From contig NZ_CP022999.1 of assembly GCF_002277895.1 (NCBI RefSeq), positions 434,001 to 498,000 of the forward strand: a DNA stretch of 64,000 bases. The letters are read 5' to 3'. The DNA is from Rhizobium sp. 11515TR (GTDB lineage: Bacteria > Pseudomonadota > Alphaproteobacteria > Rhizobiales > Rhizobiaceae). The notes under the pieces are model-generated. The model saw only the letters and a program-made list of their open reading frames with translations, did not search any database and was not told the origin of the DNA. Both the position numbers and the translations under genes were made by a program. Below, in pieces: positions 27,313 to 36,415 of this stretch (position 1 is its first letter; each line of letters begins with the position of its first letter).

Positions 27313-30300
27313 ATGTCGTCTACCGAACCAAGCATGCCGTCCGACCTGACCGTCGAAGCAGGCAAGTCCTTTGCCCTATCGATCGCCGCTGAGCTTATCG
27401 ATCACCCTGATATCGTAGCAATAAAACTGCACTCCGACGTTGACCGCTCATGGTATCGGGCAATGTCGCCAGACCGCCAGACGGTTCTCATTATTACCTC
27501 GCATGTGGACCCCTATCGAGGGGAGCAGTTCTCTCACGAGCTTGGCCTACTTCAGCCCTTTACCCATAACACAGCGATACTGCGCCCGACCAAAGTCGTC
27601 ATGGGGGAAAAGCACATCGGCATGGCGCTCGTTGATCCAGGCGGCACTCCGCTTGGCATCGCTTGTAACGCGGCAGAATGGGAAACCAAATCTTTTGTCG
27701 GTCACAAGCTCGAAATGGCGTGCCGCATTGCGGAGGCGCTGCGGTTAGTCCACGCGACTGGATTGATCCATGGTGATATTCGGCCGGAGAATTGCTTTGT
27801 CACGACATCCGGTGAGGTAGCGTTTACGGGTTTCGGCCGTGCGGGCCGAACCACGAATTCCAAATTGTCGTCATTTGGCACGCCGGCATATATGTCCCCA
27901 GAGGAGACAGGTCGTACAAATCGCCGCCCTGATCAACGAAGCGATCTCTACAGCTTAGGAATGACGCTGTTCGAACTGCTCACCGGAACCCTGCCATTTT
28001 CAGCTTCAGATCCGCTCGATTGGGCGCACCGACATCTAACCGCCCGCCCACCAAAGCCGAGTCTCAGATGTCGCGAGTTACCTGAGCAGCTCGACGCAAT
28101 CTTGCTCAAGTTGATGGAGAAGGATCCGGACCATCGATATCAATCTGCCGGAGCTGTGGAGAGTGATCTTAGACGCTGCGTAACAGAGTGGGCCGCCCGA
28201 GGAAGAGTTGAACGTTTTCCGGTCGCGCGGGGCGATCTGTTCAGGCGCTCAGGCTACGAAGCGACGCTATACGGACGCGATCTCGCTCAACAGCTTCTGT
28301 TGAACTCCGCAGAGCGTGTGGCAGCCGGAGCTAGTAGCGAAGTCGTAATCGTGACGGGGTCCGCCGGCATCGGGAAGTCATCCCTTGTAGCTGGCCTACG
28401 GCAAACGCTGGTAGGCCGGGGCTTTCTGTTTGCGGAAGGAAAATTTGATCAGAACAGGTGGGAGACGCCGTACTACACAATTGTCCAGGCGTTTCGTGGC
28501 CTCGTAAGACAATTGCTAGCGAAAGACGAACTGGAAGTTCAAGAATGGCGGGCCAGCTTTGTCACGGCTCTGGGAGACAACGCGGGACTGATGGTCGATC
28601 TCATCCCGGAGCTTGCGCATATAGTTGGGGATCAGCCGCCAATCGCGGCAGCTGAGCTTGCTACTGCTGCTGTCCGTTTCAGATACCTTTTTAAAGCCTT
28701 CCTGGGGGTCTTCGCTACCGCTGCCCATCCCCTCGTTGTCTTCTTTGACGATCTGCAATGGCTCGATCCGGCAACTTTAGATCTTATACAAGGGCTCGCA
28801 ACGGAGCATGAACTCAAGCATTCGCTACTAGTCGTCGCATACAGAGATGACGAAGTCGATTCGACGCACTCACTGTCCGCTCTCCTCGACAGTGTCCGGC
28901 AGGTGCCTCATCGTGTGACGGACATTCAACTCGATAAGTTGTCGAACGCTGACCTTGAGCAGCTGCTGGCAAATCTATTCTCGTGCGCCCCAGAGCGCGT
29001 CGAAACACTGGCTGTTATCGTTAGCGAGAAGACGGATGGCAACCCCTTTTTCACGCTTCAATTTCTTCGACAACTCGCCTCGGATAGCTTGCTTACCTTC
29101 CGAGCCGAAACATCAGAATGGGAGTGGGACGATGCAGAAGTCGCCAGCAGAAGCGTCACACGGAATGTGGCCCAACTCCTTGGTCTTCAGTTAGACGAGC
29201 TGCCGAGCAGGACAAAGGGCGCTTTGGGAATTTTATCGCTTCTGGGCAGCGCAACCGACGTGAAGACAGCCGAACTCGTTCTCGGTATGAGGATTGACGA
29301 CCTGGAGTCGACGTTGCGGTCTGCAATCGACGCCGGCTTGATGCGAATGTCATCAAGCCTCGTGTCGTTCGTACACGACCAAATTCAGATGGCTGCCTAC
29401 ATCTCGCTGGACAACTTTAAGCGTAGCAAAGAGCATTTGAGGATCGGACGCCTGCTCCTCGCCACGGTCGATGAGATCGACGATAGGGTTTATGAGATCG
29501 CCGGTCATTTTGATAAAGCACTAGACTTTATTTCCGACGGCGAACGCGTAGCGGTCGCTCGAGTCTTCATCTCAGCCGGCGAACGAGCGAAACATGCAAG
29601 TGCCTATACGTCGGCTCAGTCGTACTATGAGAAAGGCCTATCCGTCCTAAGTTGCGAAACTGAAGAACCCTATCCGCTATCCTTCAGACTTCGATTGGGC
29701 CTTGCCGAATGCGATATAGTCACTGGAAACTTCTCGTTGGCCGAAGAGCGACTTGCGGAGCTTATTCAAGGAACAACCGGCTTCGCCGAACGCGCTGAAG
29801 TGATATGCCTAACCGTGTTGCTATTCTTTACGACCGGGCGAAATGCTGAGGCGGTGGAGACTGGCGTCGAATTCTTGGGAAACGCTGGCATCGAGTGGCC
29901 GCCCCAACCAGAATACGCGCATGTTGTCAGCGAGTTCGAGGAGCTTCATCGATTGTTGGCCGAAAGCCCGATTAAGGACCTTGTGTTCGCTCCGGAAATG
30001 ACCGACCCCCACATCATCTCTTGTATGGCCGTGATGACGGAAGTCTTCCCTGCGGCCTATGCGGTGGATCGTCGGTTGATGGAATTCCTTCTGCTCCGCA
30101 TGACCGTTCTGACTTTACGGCATGGTTTATGCGATAGCTCGAGCGTCGCTTTCTCAGCGTTGAACATGGCGCTAGGCGCTCAATTTGGTGACTACGCAAC
30201 TGCGTATCAATTCGGCGAACTCTCGCGAAAGCTCGTCGATCGAGGACGTGCAGGAAGATACAAGGCGCGCGTATATGCCCTTTTTGCAGGTTTCGCCGTA

Positions 30301-32901
30301 CCTTGGATCAAGCCGTTGGCCAACTGCAATCCCCTCACCGAGGAAGCATTTCGGATCAGCACATCAACGGGGGATTTGGCGTTCGCCGCCTACAACGCCA
30401 GAAACCATATCACACATCAGCTGATGTCTGGAAAGCCGCTCCCGGAGGTGCAGAAGGTGGCGGAAGATTCGCTAGCCTTCGCACGCACGGTGGAATTGGG
30501 CCTACCGCATGAAAATTTTTTCAGCCAAGTTCACTTCATAAAGAAGCTGCGTGGATTTTCGACCGCAGGAGGGGGCAATGTCGACGCGTGGGCCACCCAA
30601 TGTGGCAATCCGCAACCTCGCAACGCGATGATGATCAGCTATCACTGGGTCTTCCGCCTAGTCGAAGACTATCTGATGGAAGACTTCGCAGCGGCTCGCG
30701 AAGCTGCCTTGCGCGTCGAGCCCATAAAATGGGCAATGCGATCCTCGATCGAGGAAGCAGAATTCGAATTCTATGCTGGCCTCAACGCTTCAGCGTTAGC
30801 GGTACGTGACGTCATGCCTGTCGGCCGCCGCCAGCAACATCTCGACGAACTCCGCCGGCATCACGCTCGGCTGGCGGCGTGGGCAAAAGGATGTGAAGTC
30901 ACGTTTGCCTGCCGTGAAGCCCTACTCGCGGCCGAGATAGCACAATTGGAGGGCAACAGCGCAGATGCGCAGTCACTCTACGAGGGTGCGATCAGGGGAG
31001 CCAGGGCGAAGGGATTTCTACAAGTAGAGGCCATTGCCAGCGAGCTCGCAGGCAGGTTCTATGTCACCCATGGGTTGGACATCGCAGCGGAAGCTTATCT
31101 GAGACGCGCGAGGGAGGCATTTTCTCGGTGGGGCGCGGTAGCAAAAGTGAGGCTGCTTGATTTCCGTTTTATCAACCTGACAAGCCGTGGGTCGCTACCT
31201 CAATCACACGCCTCCCTGGCTTTGCCTGTAGCCTCGTTGGATATCGATGCGGTAGGCAAGGCTTCGCGCGTATTGTCGAGCGAAATTATACTCGCCAGCC
31301 TGATCGAGAAGCTGATGAAGCTCGTCGTGCAGAATTCTGGAGCAGAGCGCGGCGTTTTGATGCTCCTTTCGGGTAACGAGCTCTACATAGAGGCATCGGC
31401 AACTACTGGGGAAGCCGACATTGAAGTCCAACAAGAAAGGAGACGACATGCAGGATCCGAGCTTCCCTCGTCGGTGCTCCACTATGTGATGCGCACCGAG
31501 TCTCCAGTAGCGCTACACGATACAGCAGTGGCAATGTTCGATCCCGGTGACGAATATTTTCAGGTAAATCAGCCGCGATCGATTCTGTGCGTACCGATAT
31601 TCAACGCAACGAGTCTGATTGGTCTTCTCTATGTTGAGAACAACATCGTGTCCGACGTCTTCTCGGAGGATCGGACTTCGGTACTGGACTTTCTCGCCTC
31701 GCAGGCAGGAATATGGCTCGGCAACGCGAGACTTTACTCGGAACTCCAGCGAAGTGAGGCTTGGCTGCGTGAAGCCCAGCGCCTGAGCCGCACGGGCAGC
31801 TTCTACTGGAGTGACGACCTCGACCAACTTGAATGCTCGGAAGAAATATATCGCATCTGTCACCTTCCCCAGGGCCACCCACTCACCATACGCCACATTG
31901 AAGAGCTTATTCACCCCGCGGACCAACTGGATTTCCAACAGCTAGTCGACAGCGCTCGGCAATACGGCACGGACATTGATCGCCAATTTAAGCTGCAATT
32001 GCATGACGGCAGTATCAGGGATGTTCGTCTTGTTACGCGAACGGCATACGACGCAGGAGGGAGCCGTAGGCGTCTCGGCTCTCTGCAGGACGTCAGTGAA
32101 ATGCAGCGCACGCAGGACGTGCTCGCGCGCATCAGCGCGGAGCTCGCGCAGGTTTCGCGCACCGCCACTCTAGGGGTGCTGGCGGCGTCGATCGCGCATG
32201 AAGTTAGTCAGCCATTGCTGGGTGTTGTAGCGAATGCCGAAGCCTGTCAGATCATGCTCGCCTCTGACCCTCCAAATCTTGATGCCGCACGGCGTACAGC
32301 CGCCCGCAGTCTTAGGGATGGAAACCGCGCGGCCGAGACCATCAAGCGCTTGCGCGGTCTATTCGGCGGCACTACCCCGACGGTTGAGGCTTTCGATTTG
32401 AACGACGTCGTGCGCGAGGTTCTCACACTTGCCGGAAACGAGCTTCAGGTTAATGAAGTCTTACTCCGATCCTTATTCGAGGAAGGGTTACCCTTGGCCT
32501 CCGGCGATAGGGCTCAGGTACAACAGGTTGTGTTGAACATTCTGCTCAATGCAGTAGATGCTGTTAAGAGCGTCCCCGGTGGACAGCGTTCCGTAAGCAT
32601 CTCGACCAGATCTTACTTCGGCGATCAAGTGCGAATGGACATCACCGACAACGGTTGTGGCATCGATGACGAAGACACTGAACGACTGTTTGAAGCCTTC
32701 TATACGACCAAGCCGAACGGTATGGGCGTTGGACTTTCAGTTAGTAAAGCAATCATAGACAGCCTCGGAGGGCAGATCTGGGCGACAGCAAATTCAGGTG
32801 GAGGCACGACCTTTTCTTTCACTCTCAAACGTGTCAGCAATTGGAATGGCGTGCGACCCAGTAATGAAGCTAAAGGATCGTTGCCAGTCCGTAGCTCTTG
32901 A
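27313..32901 (+). CDS. giant hybrid: Ser/Thr pseudokinase - AAA ATPase - GAF - PAS - histidine kinase
   Basis: An 1862-residue signalling protein. Order: a Ser/Thr-kinase-like domain (about 30-290; HGDIRPEN near 153-160 and SPEETGR), an AAA/STAND ATPase domain (Walker A GSAGIGKSS near 349, Walker B VVFFDDLQWLD near 475), a long helical TPR-like stretch (about 700-1280), GAF (about 1310-1450), PAS (about 1470-1600), HisKA with His1629 in SIAHEVSQPL, and an HATPase ending near 1840. The kinase domain lacks the DFG aspartate (TGFGR near 172) and a clear N-lobe lysine, so it is likely a pseudokinase; relatives of this architecture often show the same change. The orphan receiver 17 bases downstream is its probable partner. 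Confidence 0.88.
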   Translation: MSSTEPSMPSDLTVEAGKSFALSIAAELIDHPDIVAIKLHSDVDRSWYRAMSPDRQTVLIITSHVDPYRGEQFSHELGLLQPFTHNTAILRPTKVVMGEKHIGMALVDPGGTPLGIACNAAEWETKSFVGHKLEMACRIAEALRLVHATGLIHGDIRPENCFVTTSGEVAFTGFGRAGRTTNSKLSSFGTPAYMSPEETGRTNRRPDQRSDLYSLGMTLFELLTGTLPFSASDPLDWAHRHLTARPPKPSLRCRELPEQLDAILLKLMEKDPDHRYQSAGAVESDLRRCVTEWAARGRVERFPVARGDLFRRSGYEATLYGRDLAQQLLLNSAERVAAGASSEVVIVTGSAGIGKSSLVAGLRQTLVGRGFLFAEGKFDQNRWETPYYTIVQAFRGLVRQLLAKDELEVQEWRASFVTALGDNAGLMVDLIPELAHIVGDQPPIAAAELATAAVRFRYLFKAFLGVFATAAHPLVVFFDDLQWLDPATLDLIQGLATEHELKHSLLVVAYRDDEVDSTHSLSALLDSVRQVPHRVTDIQLDKLSNADLEQLLANLFSCAPERVETLAVIVSEKTDGNPFFTLQFLRQLASDSLLTFRAETSEWEWDDAEVASRSVTRNVAQLLGLQLDELPSRTKGALGILSLLGSATDVKTAELVLGMRIDDLESTLRSAIDAGLMRMSSSLVSFVHDQIQMAAYISLDNFKRSKEHLRIGRLLLATVDEIDDRVYEIAGHFDKALDFISDGERVAVARVFISAGERAKHASAYTSAQSYYEKGLSVLSCETEEPYPLSFRLRLGLAECDIVTGNFSLAEERLAELIQGTTGFAERAEVICLTVLLFFTTGRNAEAVETGVEFLGNAGIEWPPQPEYAHVVSEFEELHRLLAESPIKDLVFAPEMTDPHIISCMAVMTEVFPAAYAVDRRLMEFLLLRMTVLTLRHGLCDSSSVAFSALNMALGAQFGDYATAYQFGELSRKLVDRGRAGRYKARVYALFAGFAVPWIKPLANCNPLTEEAFRISTSTGDLAFAAYNARNHITHQLMSGKPLPEVQKVAEDSLAFARTVELGLPHENFFSQVHFIKKLRGFSTAGGGNVDAWATQCGNPQPRNAMMISYHWVFRLVEDYLMEDFAAAREAALRVEPIKWAMRSSIEEAEFEFYAGLNASALAVRDVMPVGRRQQHLDELRRHHARLAAWAKGCEVTFACREALLAAEIAQLEGNSADAQSLYEGAIRGARAKGFLQVEAIASELAGRFYVTHGLDIAAEAYLRRAREAFSRWGAVAKVRLLDFRFINLTSRGSLPQSHASLALPVASLDIDAVGKASRVLSSEIILASLIEKLMKLVVQNSGAERGVLMLLSGNELYIEASATTGEADIEVQQERRRHAGSELPSSVLHYVMRTESPVALHDTAVAMFDPGDEYFQVNQPRSILCVPIFNATSLIGLLYVENNIVSDVFSEDRTSVLDFLASQAGIWLGNARLYSELQRSEAWLREAQRLSRTGSFYWSDDLDQLECSEEIYRICHLPQGHPLTIRHIEELIHPADQLDFQQLVDSARQYGTDIDRQFKLQLHDGSIRDVRLVTRTAYDAGGSRRRLGSLQDVSEMQRTQDVLARISAELAQVSRTATLGVLAASIAHEVSQPLLGVVANAEACQIMLASDPPNLDAARRTAARSLRDGNRAAETIKRLRGLFGGTTPTVEAFDLNDVVREVLTLAGNELQVNEVLLRSLFEEGLPLASGDRAQVQQVVLNILLNAVDAVKSVPGGQRSVSISTRSYFGDQVRMDITDNGCGIDDEDTERLFEAFYTTKPNGMGVGLSVSKAIIDSLGGQIWATANSGGGTTFSFTLKRVSNWNGVRPSNEAKGSLPVRSS

Positions 32902-32918
32902 TTGGGGAAAATATCGAA

Positions 32919-33281
32919 ATGCACTCCCCACCAACCATCGCGATCATCGACGACGATCTATCGGTGCGGGAATCATTGACCGATCTTTTGGAGGTTTTGG
33001 GGTTTTCCCCAACGTCATATGCGTCAGCCTACGACTTTCTAGCTTCTTCCTCGCTGTTGCAGACGGATTGCTTAGTACTGGATATTTCAATGCCTGGAAT
33101 GAATGGGGTAGAGCTGAACGCGGAATTGATGCGCCGGTCGATTGCCATCCCTGTTGTCTTCATGACCGGGCACGCTCAGGAAGCCATCATTTCAGAAGCG
33201 AGATCGGCGGGGATCTGCCTCTTTAAACCATTCGGGGGACGGGAGCTGAAGGAATCGATCGAGTCCGCTCTTAGATGCTAG
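32919..33281 (+). CDS. orphan single-domain response regulator (FixJ-type receiver)
   Basis: A 120-residue receiver with no output domain. IIDDD gives the acidic pocket, LVLDISMPG the phospho-Asp, VVFMTGH the Thr and LFKPF the Lys, so phosphorylation should be possible. The ATG at 32919 follows GGGGA; an upstream TTG at 32898 overlaps the kinase gene. It directly follows the giant histidine kinase and probably receives phosphate from it, acting by protein contact since no DNA-binding domain is present. Confidence 0.85.
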   Translation: MHSPPTIAIIDDDLSVRESLTDLLEVLGFSPTSYASAYDFLASSSLLQTDCLVLDISMPGMNGVELNAELMRRSIAIPVVFMTGHAQEAIISEARSAGICLFKPFGGRELKESIESALRC

Positions 33282-33333
33282 TAGAGGCGTGATCAATCAG
33301 CTTTTGTTTCGATTGTGCCGTAGACGCGTCTAA

Positions 33334-33407
33334 CGGTAGTGTGAATGTAAGCGCAGCTCCCGTAAGCATTCTCCGAACCGAAAAGAACGCGGTTTATCAC
33401 ACTACCG
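33334..33407. repeat. 11-base inverted repeat with 52-base spacer
   Basis: CGGTAGTGTGA at 33334-33344 and TCACACTACCG at 33397-33407 are exact reverse complements. The right arm overlaps the stop end of the YciI remnant. It could fold into a long hairpin between the convergent receiver and YciI genes. Confidence 0.35.
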
Positions 33408-33681
33408 ATTATCTATCGTCGCCGACCATTGGCAAAGGGTGACCTCTTGATAAACGCCATGCTGCACAAACGGGTCGTTATCGCTGAAGTCTTTTAGCTG
33501 CACCAAATTGTCGACCTCCGCTAAGACCACGGCACCATATTGACTACCGAATGCATCAAACATCGGTCCGGAAAGGACAATTTTGAAAGGAGCTGCTCGC
33601 AAATGGAGTTTATGAGCTTCCATTTGTAGGCCCCGCTCGTGCTTCTTCCATGGATTTGAAATAGCAAAGCGAATAGCAAGC
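33402..33681 (-). pseudogene. YciI/TftG-like protein gene, split from its start codon by IS21 element
   Basis: The remaining frame encodes the body of a YciI-family protein (KIVLSGPMFDAF, YGAVVLAEV, DNDPFVQHGVYQEV). Removing the IS21 element (33682-36302) and one 6-base target copy rejoins it in frame to an ATG at 36310-36308, giving a 93-residue protein starting MLAIRFAIS, the normal YciI length. The insertion therefore falls in codons 1-3. The reconstructed gene would begin 105 bases downstream of the hydroxyquinol dioxygenase on the same strand. The YciI superfamily includes TftG, a 5-chlorohydroxyhydroquinone dehydrochlorinase of the 2,4,5-T pathway, a fitting role here (inference). A 73-residue internal start at 33623 might still be translated. 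Confidence 0.75.
33676..33681. repeat. target-site duplication, left copy (GCAAGC)
   Basis: GCAAGC directly abuts the left end of the IS21-family element and is repeated exactly at 36303-36308. Confidence 0.85.
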
Positions 33682-33857
33682 TGCGGGTTTCGGCAAAGTC
33701 CGGACAGGATTTCCGGTAATCTCCGGACACAGTTTTCAGTAATTCCCGGACAGTGATTCCGCTAAATCCCGGACAGTTTCCGGCGGCGGTTTGAGGGTTG
33801 GTTCGAGCAGCGCCGTTTTGAGCATTAGGCTTCTCACGACAACGTTGAGAGGGGCCG

Positions 33858-35408
33858 ATGCCGAGACGGAAGCAAGCAAGACGAACGACCGTGAGGGATA
33901 TCCGGACAATTCTGCGCCTGACTCATGAAGAGGGTCTTTCGGTGCGCGAGATTGCCGAGCGGCTGAAGATCGGCAAGAGCTCGGTATCGACCTATTTGCT
34001 GCGAGCTCGGGAAGCCGGGCTTTCGTGGCCCTTGCCGATCGGCTCGGACGAGGATGCAAAGCTGGAGCGGCGGCTGTTCGGCCGCGCCGGTCGACCACCG
34101 CGTGATCTCAGTGAGCCGGACTGGGCGCTGGTGGTTCGGGAGTTGAAGCGCAAAGGCGTGACGCTGACGCTTCTATGGCAGGAATACCGCGCCAGTCATC
34201 CCGATGGTTACGGCTTCACGTGGTTCTGCGAGAAGGTCGCCACCTTTCGGCAGCGCGCGAGTGTAGCGTTCCGCAATCGGCACGCGGCGGGTGCCGTGAT
34301 GCAGACCGACTATGCCGGGCCGGCGGTGCCGGTGATCGATCCGGCGACCGGCATCATCCATCCGGCCCAAATCTTTGTGGCCGTGCTGGGCGCCTCCAAC
34401 CTGACCTTCGCCCATGCCAGCTTTAGCCAGCAGTTGCCGGACTGGATTGACGGCCAGGTGCGTGCTCTGACTTTCTATGGCGGGGTCACCAAGGCAATCG
34501 TGTGCGACAACCTCAAATCAGGGGTGGCCAAGGCCCTTTGGTTCGAGCCGACGTTGACTGCGACGTTCGCCGCCATGGCCGAGCATTACGACACCACGAT
34601 CCTGCCGACACGCAGCAGGAAACCGCGCGACAAAGGCCGGGTCGAAGGAGCGGTGCTGATCGTGGAACGCTGGATTCTGGCCCGGCTCAGGAACCGCACC
34701 TTCTTCTCGCTTGCCGCCCTCAACACGGCGATTGCCGAATTGCTCGAGGACCTGAACAACCGGACGATGCGCCATGTCGGCAAAAGCCGCCGCGAACTGT
34801 TCGAGGAGATCGAGCGGCCAGCCTTGAAGCCCTTGCCGGCGATACCGTTCGAATATGCGGAATGGAAGTCGGCGAAGGTCCATCCGGACTATCATGTCGA
34901 GGTCGACAAGACCTTCTACTCGGTGCCGCACCGGCTGATCGGATGCACACTCCAGGTGCGGCTCACCCACCGGGTGGTCGAGATCTTCCACGATCACCAG
35001 CGTGTCGCCAGCCACGTTCGCCGCTCCCAGCGTTCCGGCCACGTTACCATCAACGACCATATGCCCAAGGCGCATCAGCGCTATGCCAACACCACGCCGG
35101 CCAATCTGATCGGCCGTGCGACCCAGATCGGCCCCAATGCCGCCATCCTGGTCGAACGCATGATGCGCGACAGGCCGCATCCGGAACAGGGATACCGCTC
35201 GGCCATGGGCATTCTGTCGCTGGCGCCGCGCTATGGATCGCAGCGCCTCGATGCGGCCTGTGAGCGGGCGCTCACCATCAATGCAATCACCTATTCCTCC
35301 GTTGCCTCCATCCTCAAATCCGGCCTCGACCGGGAAAGACCGCAGGCTGAACACTCGGCCCCCACGCCTGCGCATACCAATATCCGTGGCCGATCCTACT
35401 ATCAGTGA
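33858..35408 (+). CDS. istA: IS21-family transposase IstA
   Basis: A 516-residue transposase. The N-terminus has a helix-turn-helix (LSVREIAERLKIGKSSVS near residues 28-45). The DDE catalytic core shows Asp150 in QTDYAGP, Asp217 in CDNLKSG and Glu near 263 in KGRVEGA. The istB start lies just after its stop, the usual IS21 arrangement. Full length and uninterrupted. Confidence 0.95.
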   Translation: MPRRKQARRTTVRDIRTILRLTHEEGLSVREIAERLKIGKSSVSTYLLRAREAGLSWPLPIGSDEDAKLERRLFGRAGRPPRDLSEPDWALVVRELKRKGVTLTLLWQEYRASHPDGYGFTWFCEKVATFRQRASVAFRNRHAAGAVMQTDYAGPAVPVIDPATGIIHPAQIFVAVLGASNLTFAHASFSQQLPDWIDGQVRALTFYGGVTKAIVCDNLKSGVAKALWFEPTLTATFAAMAEHYDTTILPTRSRKPRDKGRVEGAVLIVERWILARLRNRTFFSLAALNTAIAELLEDLNNRTMRHVGKSRRELFEEIERPALKPLPAIPFEYAEWKSAKVHPDYHVEVDKTFYSVPHRLIGCTLQVRLTHRVVEIFHDHQRVASHVRRSQRSGHVTINDHMPKAHQRYANTTPANLIGRATQIGPNAAILVERMMRDRPHPEQGYRSAMGILSLAPRYGSQRLDAACERALTINAITYSSVASILKSGLDRERPQAEHSAPTPAHTNIRGRSYYQ

Positions 35409-35419
35409 AGGAAGCAAGA

Positions 35420-36196
35420 ATGCTGACAAACCCCACCCTCGACCAGATGCAGGCCCTCGGGCTCACCGGCATGGCCGCCGCCTGGCGCGAATTGGCCGAG
35501 CAGTCCAGCACCAATGAGCTCAGCCGCGATGAGTGGCTCGGCCTCATGCTCGATCGCGAAGTTACCCTGCGTACCGACAAGCGCATCCGCAACCGGCTCG
35601 CCTCCGCCAAGCTACGCTTCGCCCAGGCCTGCATTGAAGATATCGACTTCGCCGCCGCCCGTGGTCTCGACCGGCGCAACACCATGGCACTGGCCCAAGG
35701 GCAATGGCTCACCGCCCATGAGGGCCTGATCATCACCGGCCACACCGGCACCGGCAAATCATGGCTGGCCTGTGCCTTCGGCAGGCAAGCGGCAAGGCTC
35801 GGGCACTCCGTGCTCTATGTGCGCGTGCCGCGCATGTTCGAGGATCTCGCACTTGCCCGCCTCGATGGCTCCTTTCCCCGCCTCATCGACAAGCTCACTC
35901 GCGTCCAACTCCTCATCCTCGACGACTTTGGAACCCATGCGCTCTCCGATCAGCAGCGCTTCCATCTCTTCGAAATCGTCGAGGAGCGCTATCAGCGAAA
36001 ATCCACCCTGATTACAGCCCAAGTCCCCGTGGCAAGCTGGCACGACCTTATTGCCGATAGCACCGTCGCCGACGCCATACTCGACCGCATCGTGCACAAT
36101 GCCCATCGCATTACGCTGCGGGGCGAGAGCATGCGAAAGCAAAAGAACGCACCCCTCTTGACGGCTGCTGAAAACGGCGAAATCAATCAGCCCTGA
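35420..36196 (+). CDS. istB: IS21-family helper ATPase IstB
   Basis: A 258-residue AAA+ ATPase that assists IstA in target selection. Walker A is GHTGTGKSW and Walker B is LLILDDFG. The ATG at 35420 is preceded by GAAGGAAG; the family normally starts MLTNPTLDQM, supporting this start over the GTG at 35405. Confidence 0.94.
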   Translation: MLTNPTLDQMQALGLTGMAAAWRELAEQSSTNELSRDEWLGLMLDREVTLRTDKRIRNRLASAKLRFAQACIEDIDFAAARGLDRRNTMALAQGQWLTAHEGLIITGHTGTGKSWLACAFGRQAARLGHSVLYVRVPRMFEDLALARLDGSFPRLIDKLTRVQLLILDDFGTHALSDQQRFHLFEIVEERYQRKSTLITAQVPVASWHDLIADSTVADAILDRIVHNAHRITLRGESMRKQKNAPLLTAAENGEINQP

Positions 36197-36302
36197 TGGT
36201 AACCAGGCTGCCGAGGGCCAACCTCGTCAAACTGTCCGGACTTTAGTGAAACTGTTGTCCGGGAATTGGCGGAATAACTGTCCAGCTTTAGCGAAGCGCG
36301 CA

Positions 36303-36308
36303 GCAAGC
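36303..36308. repeat. target-site duplication, right copy (GCAAGC)
   Basis: Second exact copy of GCAAGC, abutting the right end of the IS element. It includes the last base of the reconstructed YciI start codon (36310-36308 on the minus strand). Confidence 0.85.
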
Positions 36309-36415
36309 ATCTTGATATCCGTGTATTATGCCGATGTGTGCGCAAATCGTCGTGCCCTGAACATGATATTTCCTTATTCGGCAGCTTCGAACTTGCGTCC
36401 ATTTGGCGGTATGAG

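Larger units (their letters stand above)
33682..36302 (+). mobile_element. IS21-family insertion sequence
   Basis: A 2621-base element with istA and istB. The ends are imperfect inverted repeats: left TGCGGGTTTCGGCAAAG, right (reverse complement) TGCGCGCTTCGCTAAAG, continuing into repeated CCGGACA blocks inside both ends. Flanking 6-base direct repeats GCAAGC define the exact borders and fit the IS21 duplication size. Both genes are intact, so the element may be active and the insertion may be recent. It disrupts a YciI/TftG-like gene of the hydroxyquinol operon. Confidence 0.9.

Noticed and set aside
33376..33389. GAAC-N6-GAAC resembling a LexA box
   Set aside because: Spacer is six, not seven bases, and the neighbouring genes are not SOS genes.
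34502..35429. Long frames on both strands inside istA
   Set aside because: They are shadows of the transposase gene, whose DDE motifs and length are convincing.
36187..36402. 71-codon frame at the right end of the IS element
   Set aside because: It crosses the IS border and the terminal repeats, so it is not a native gene.
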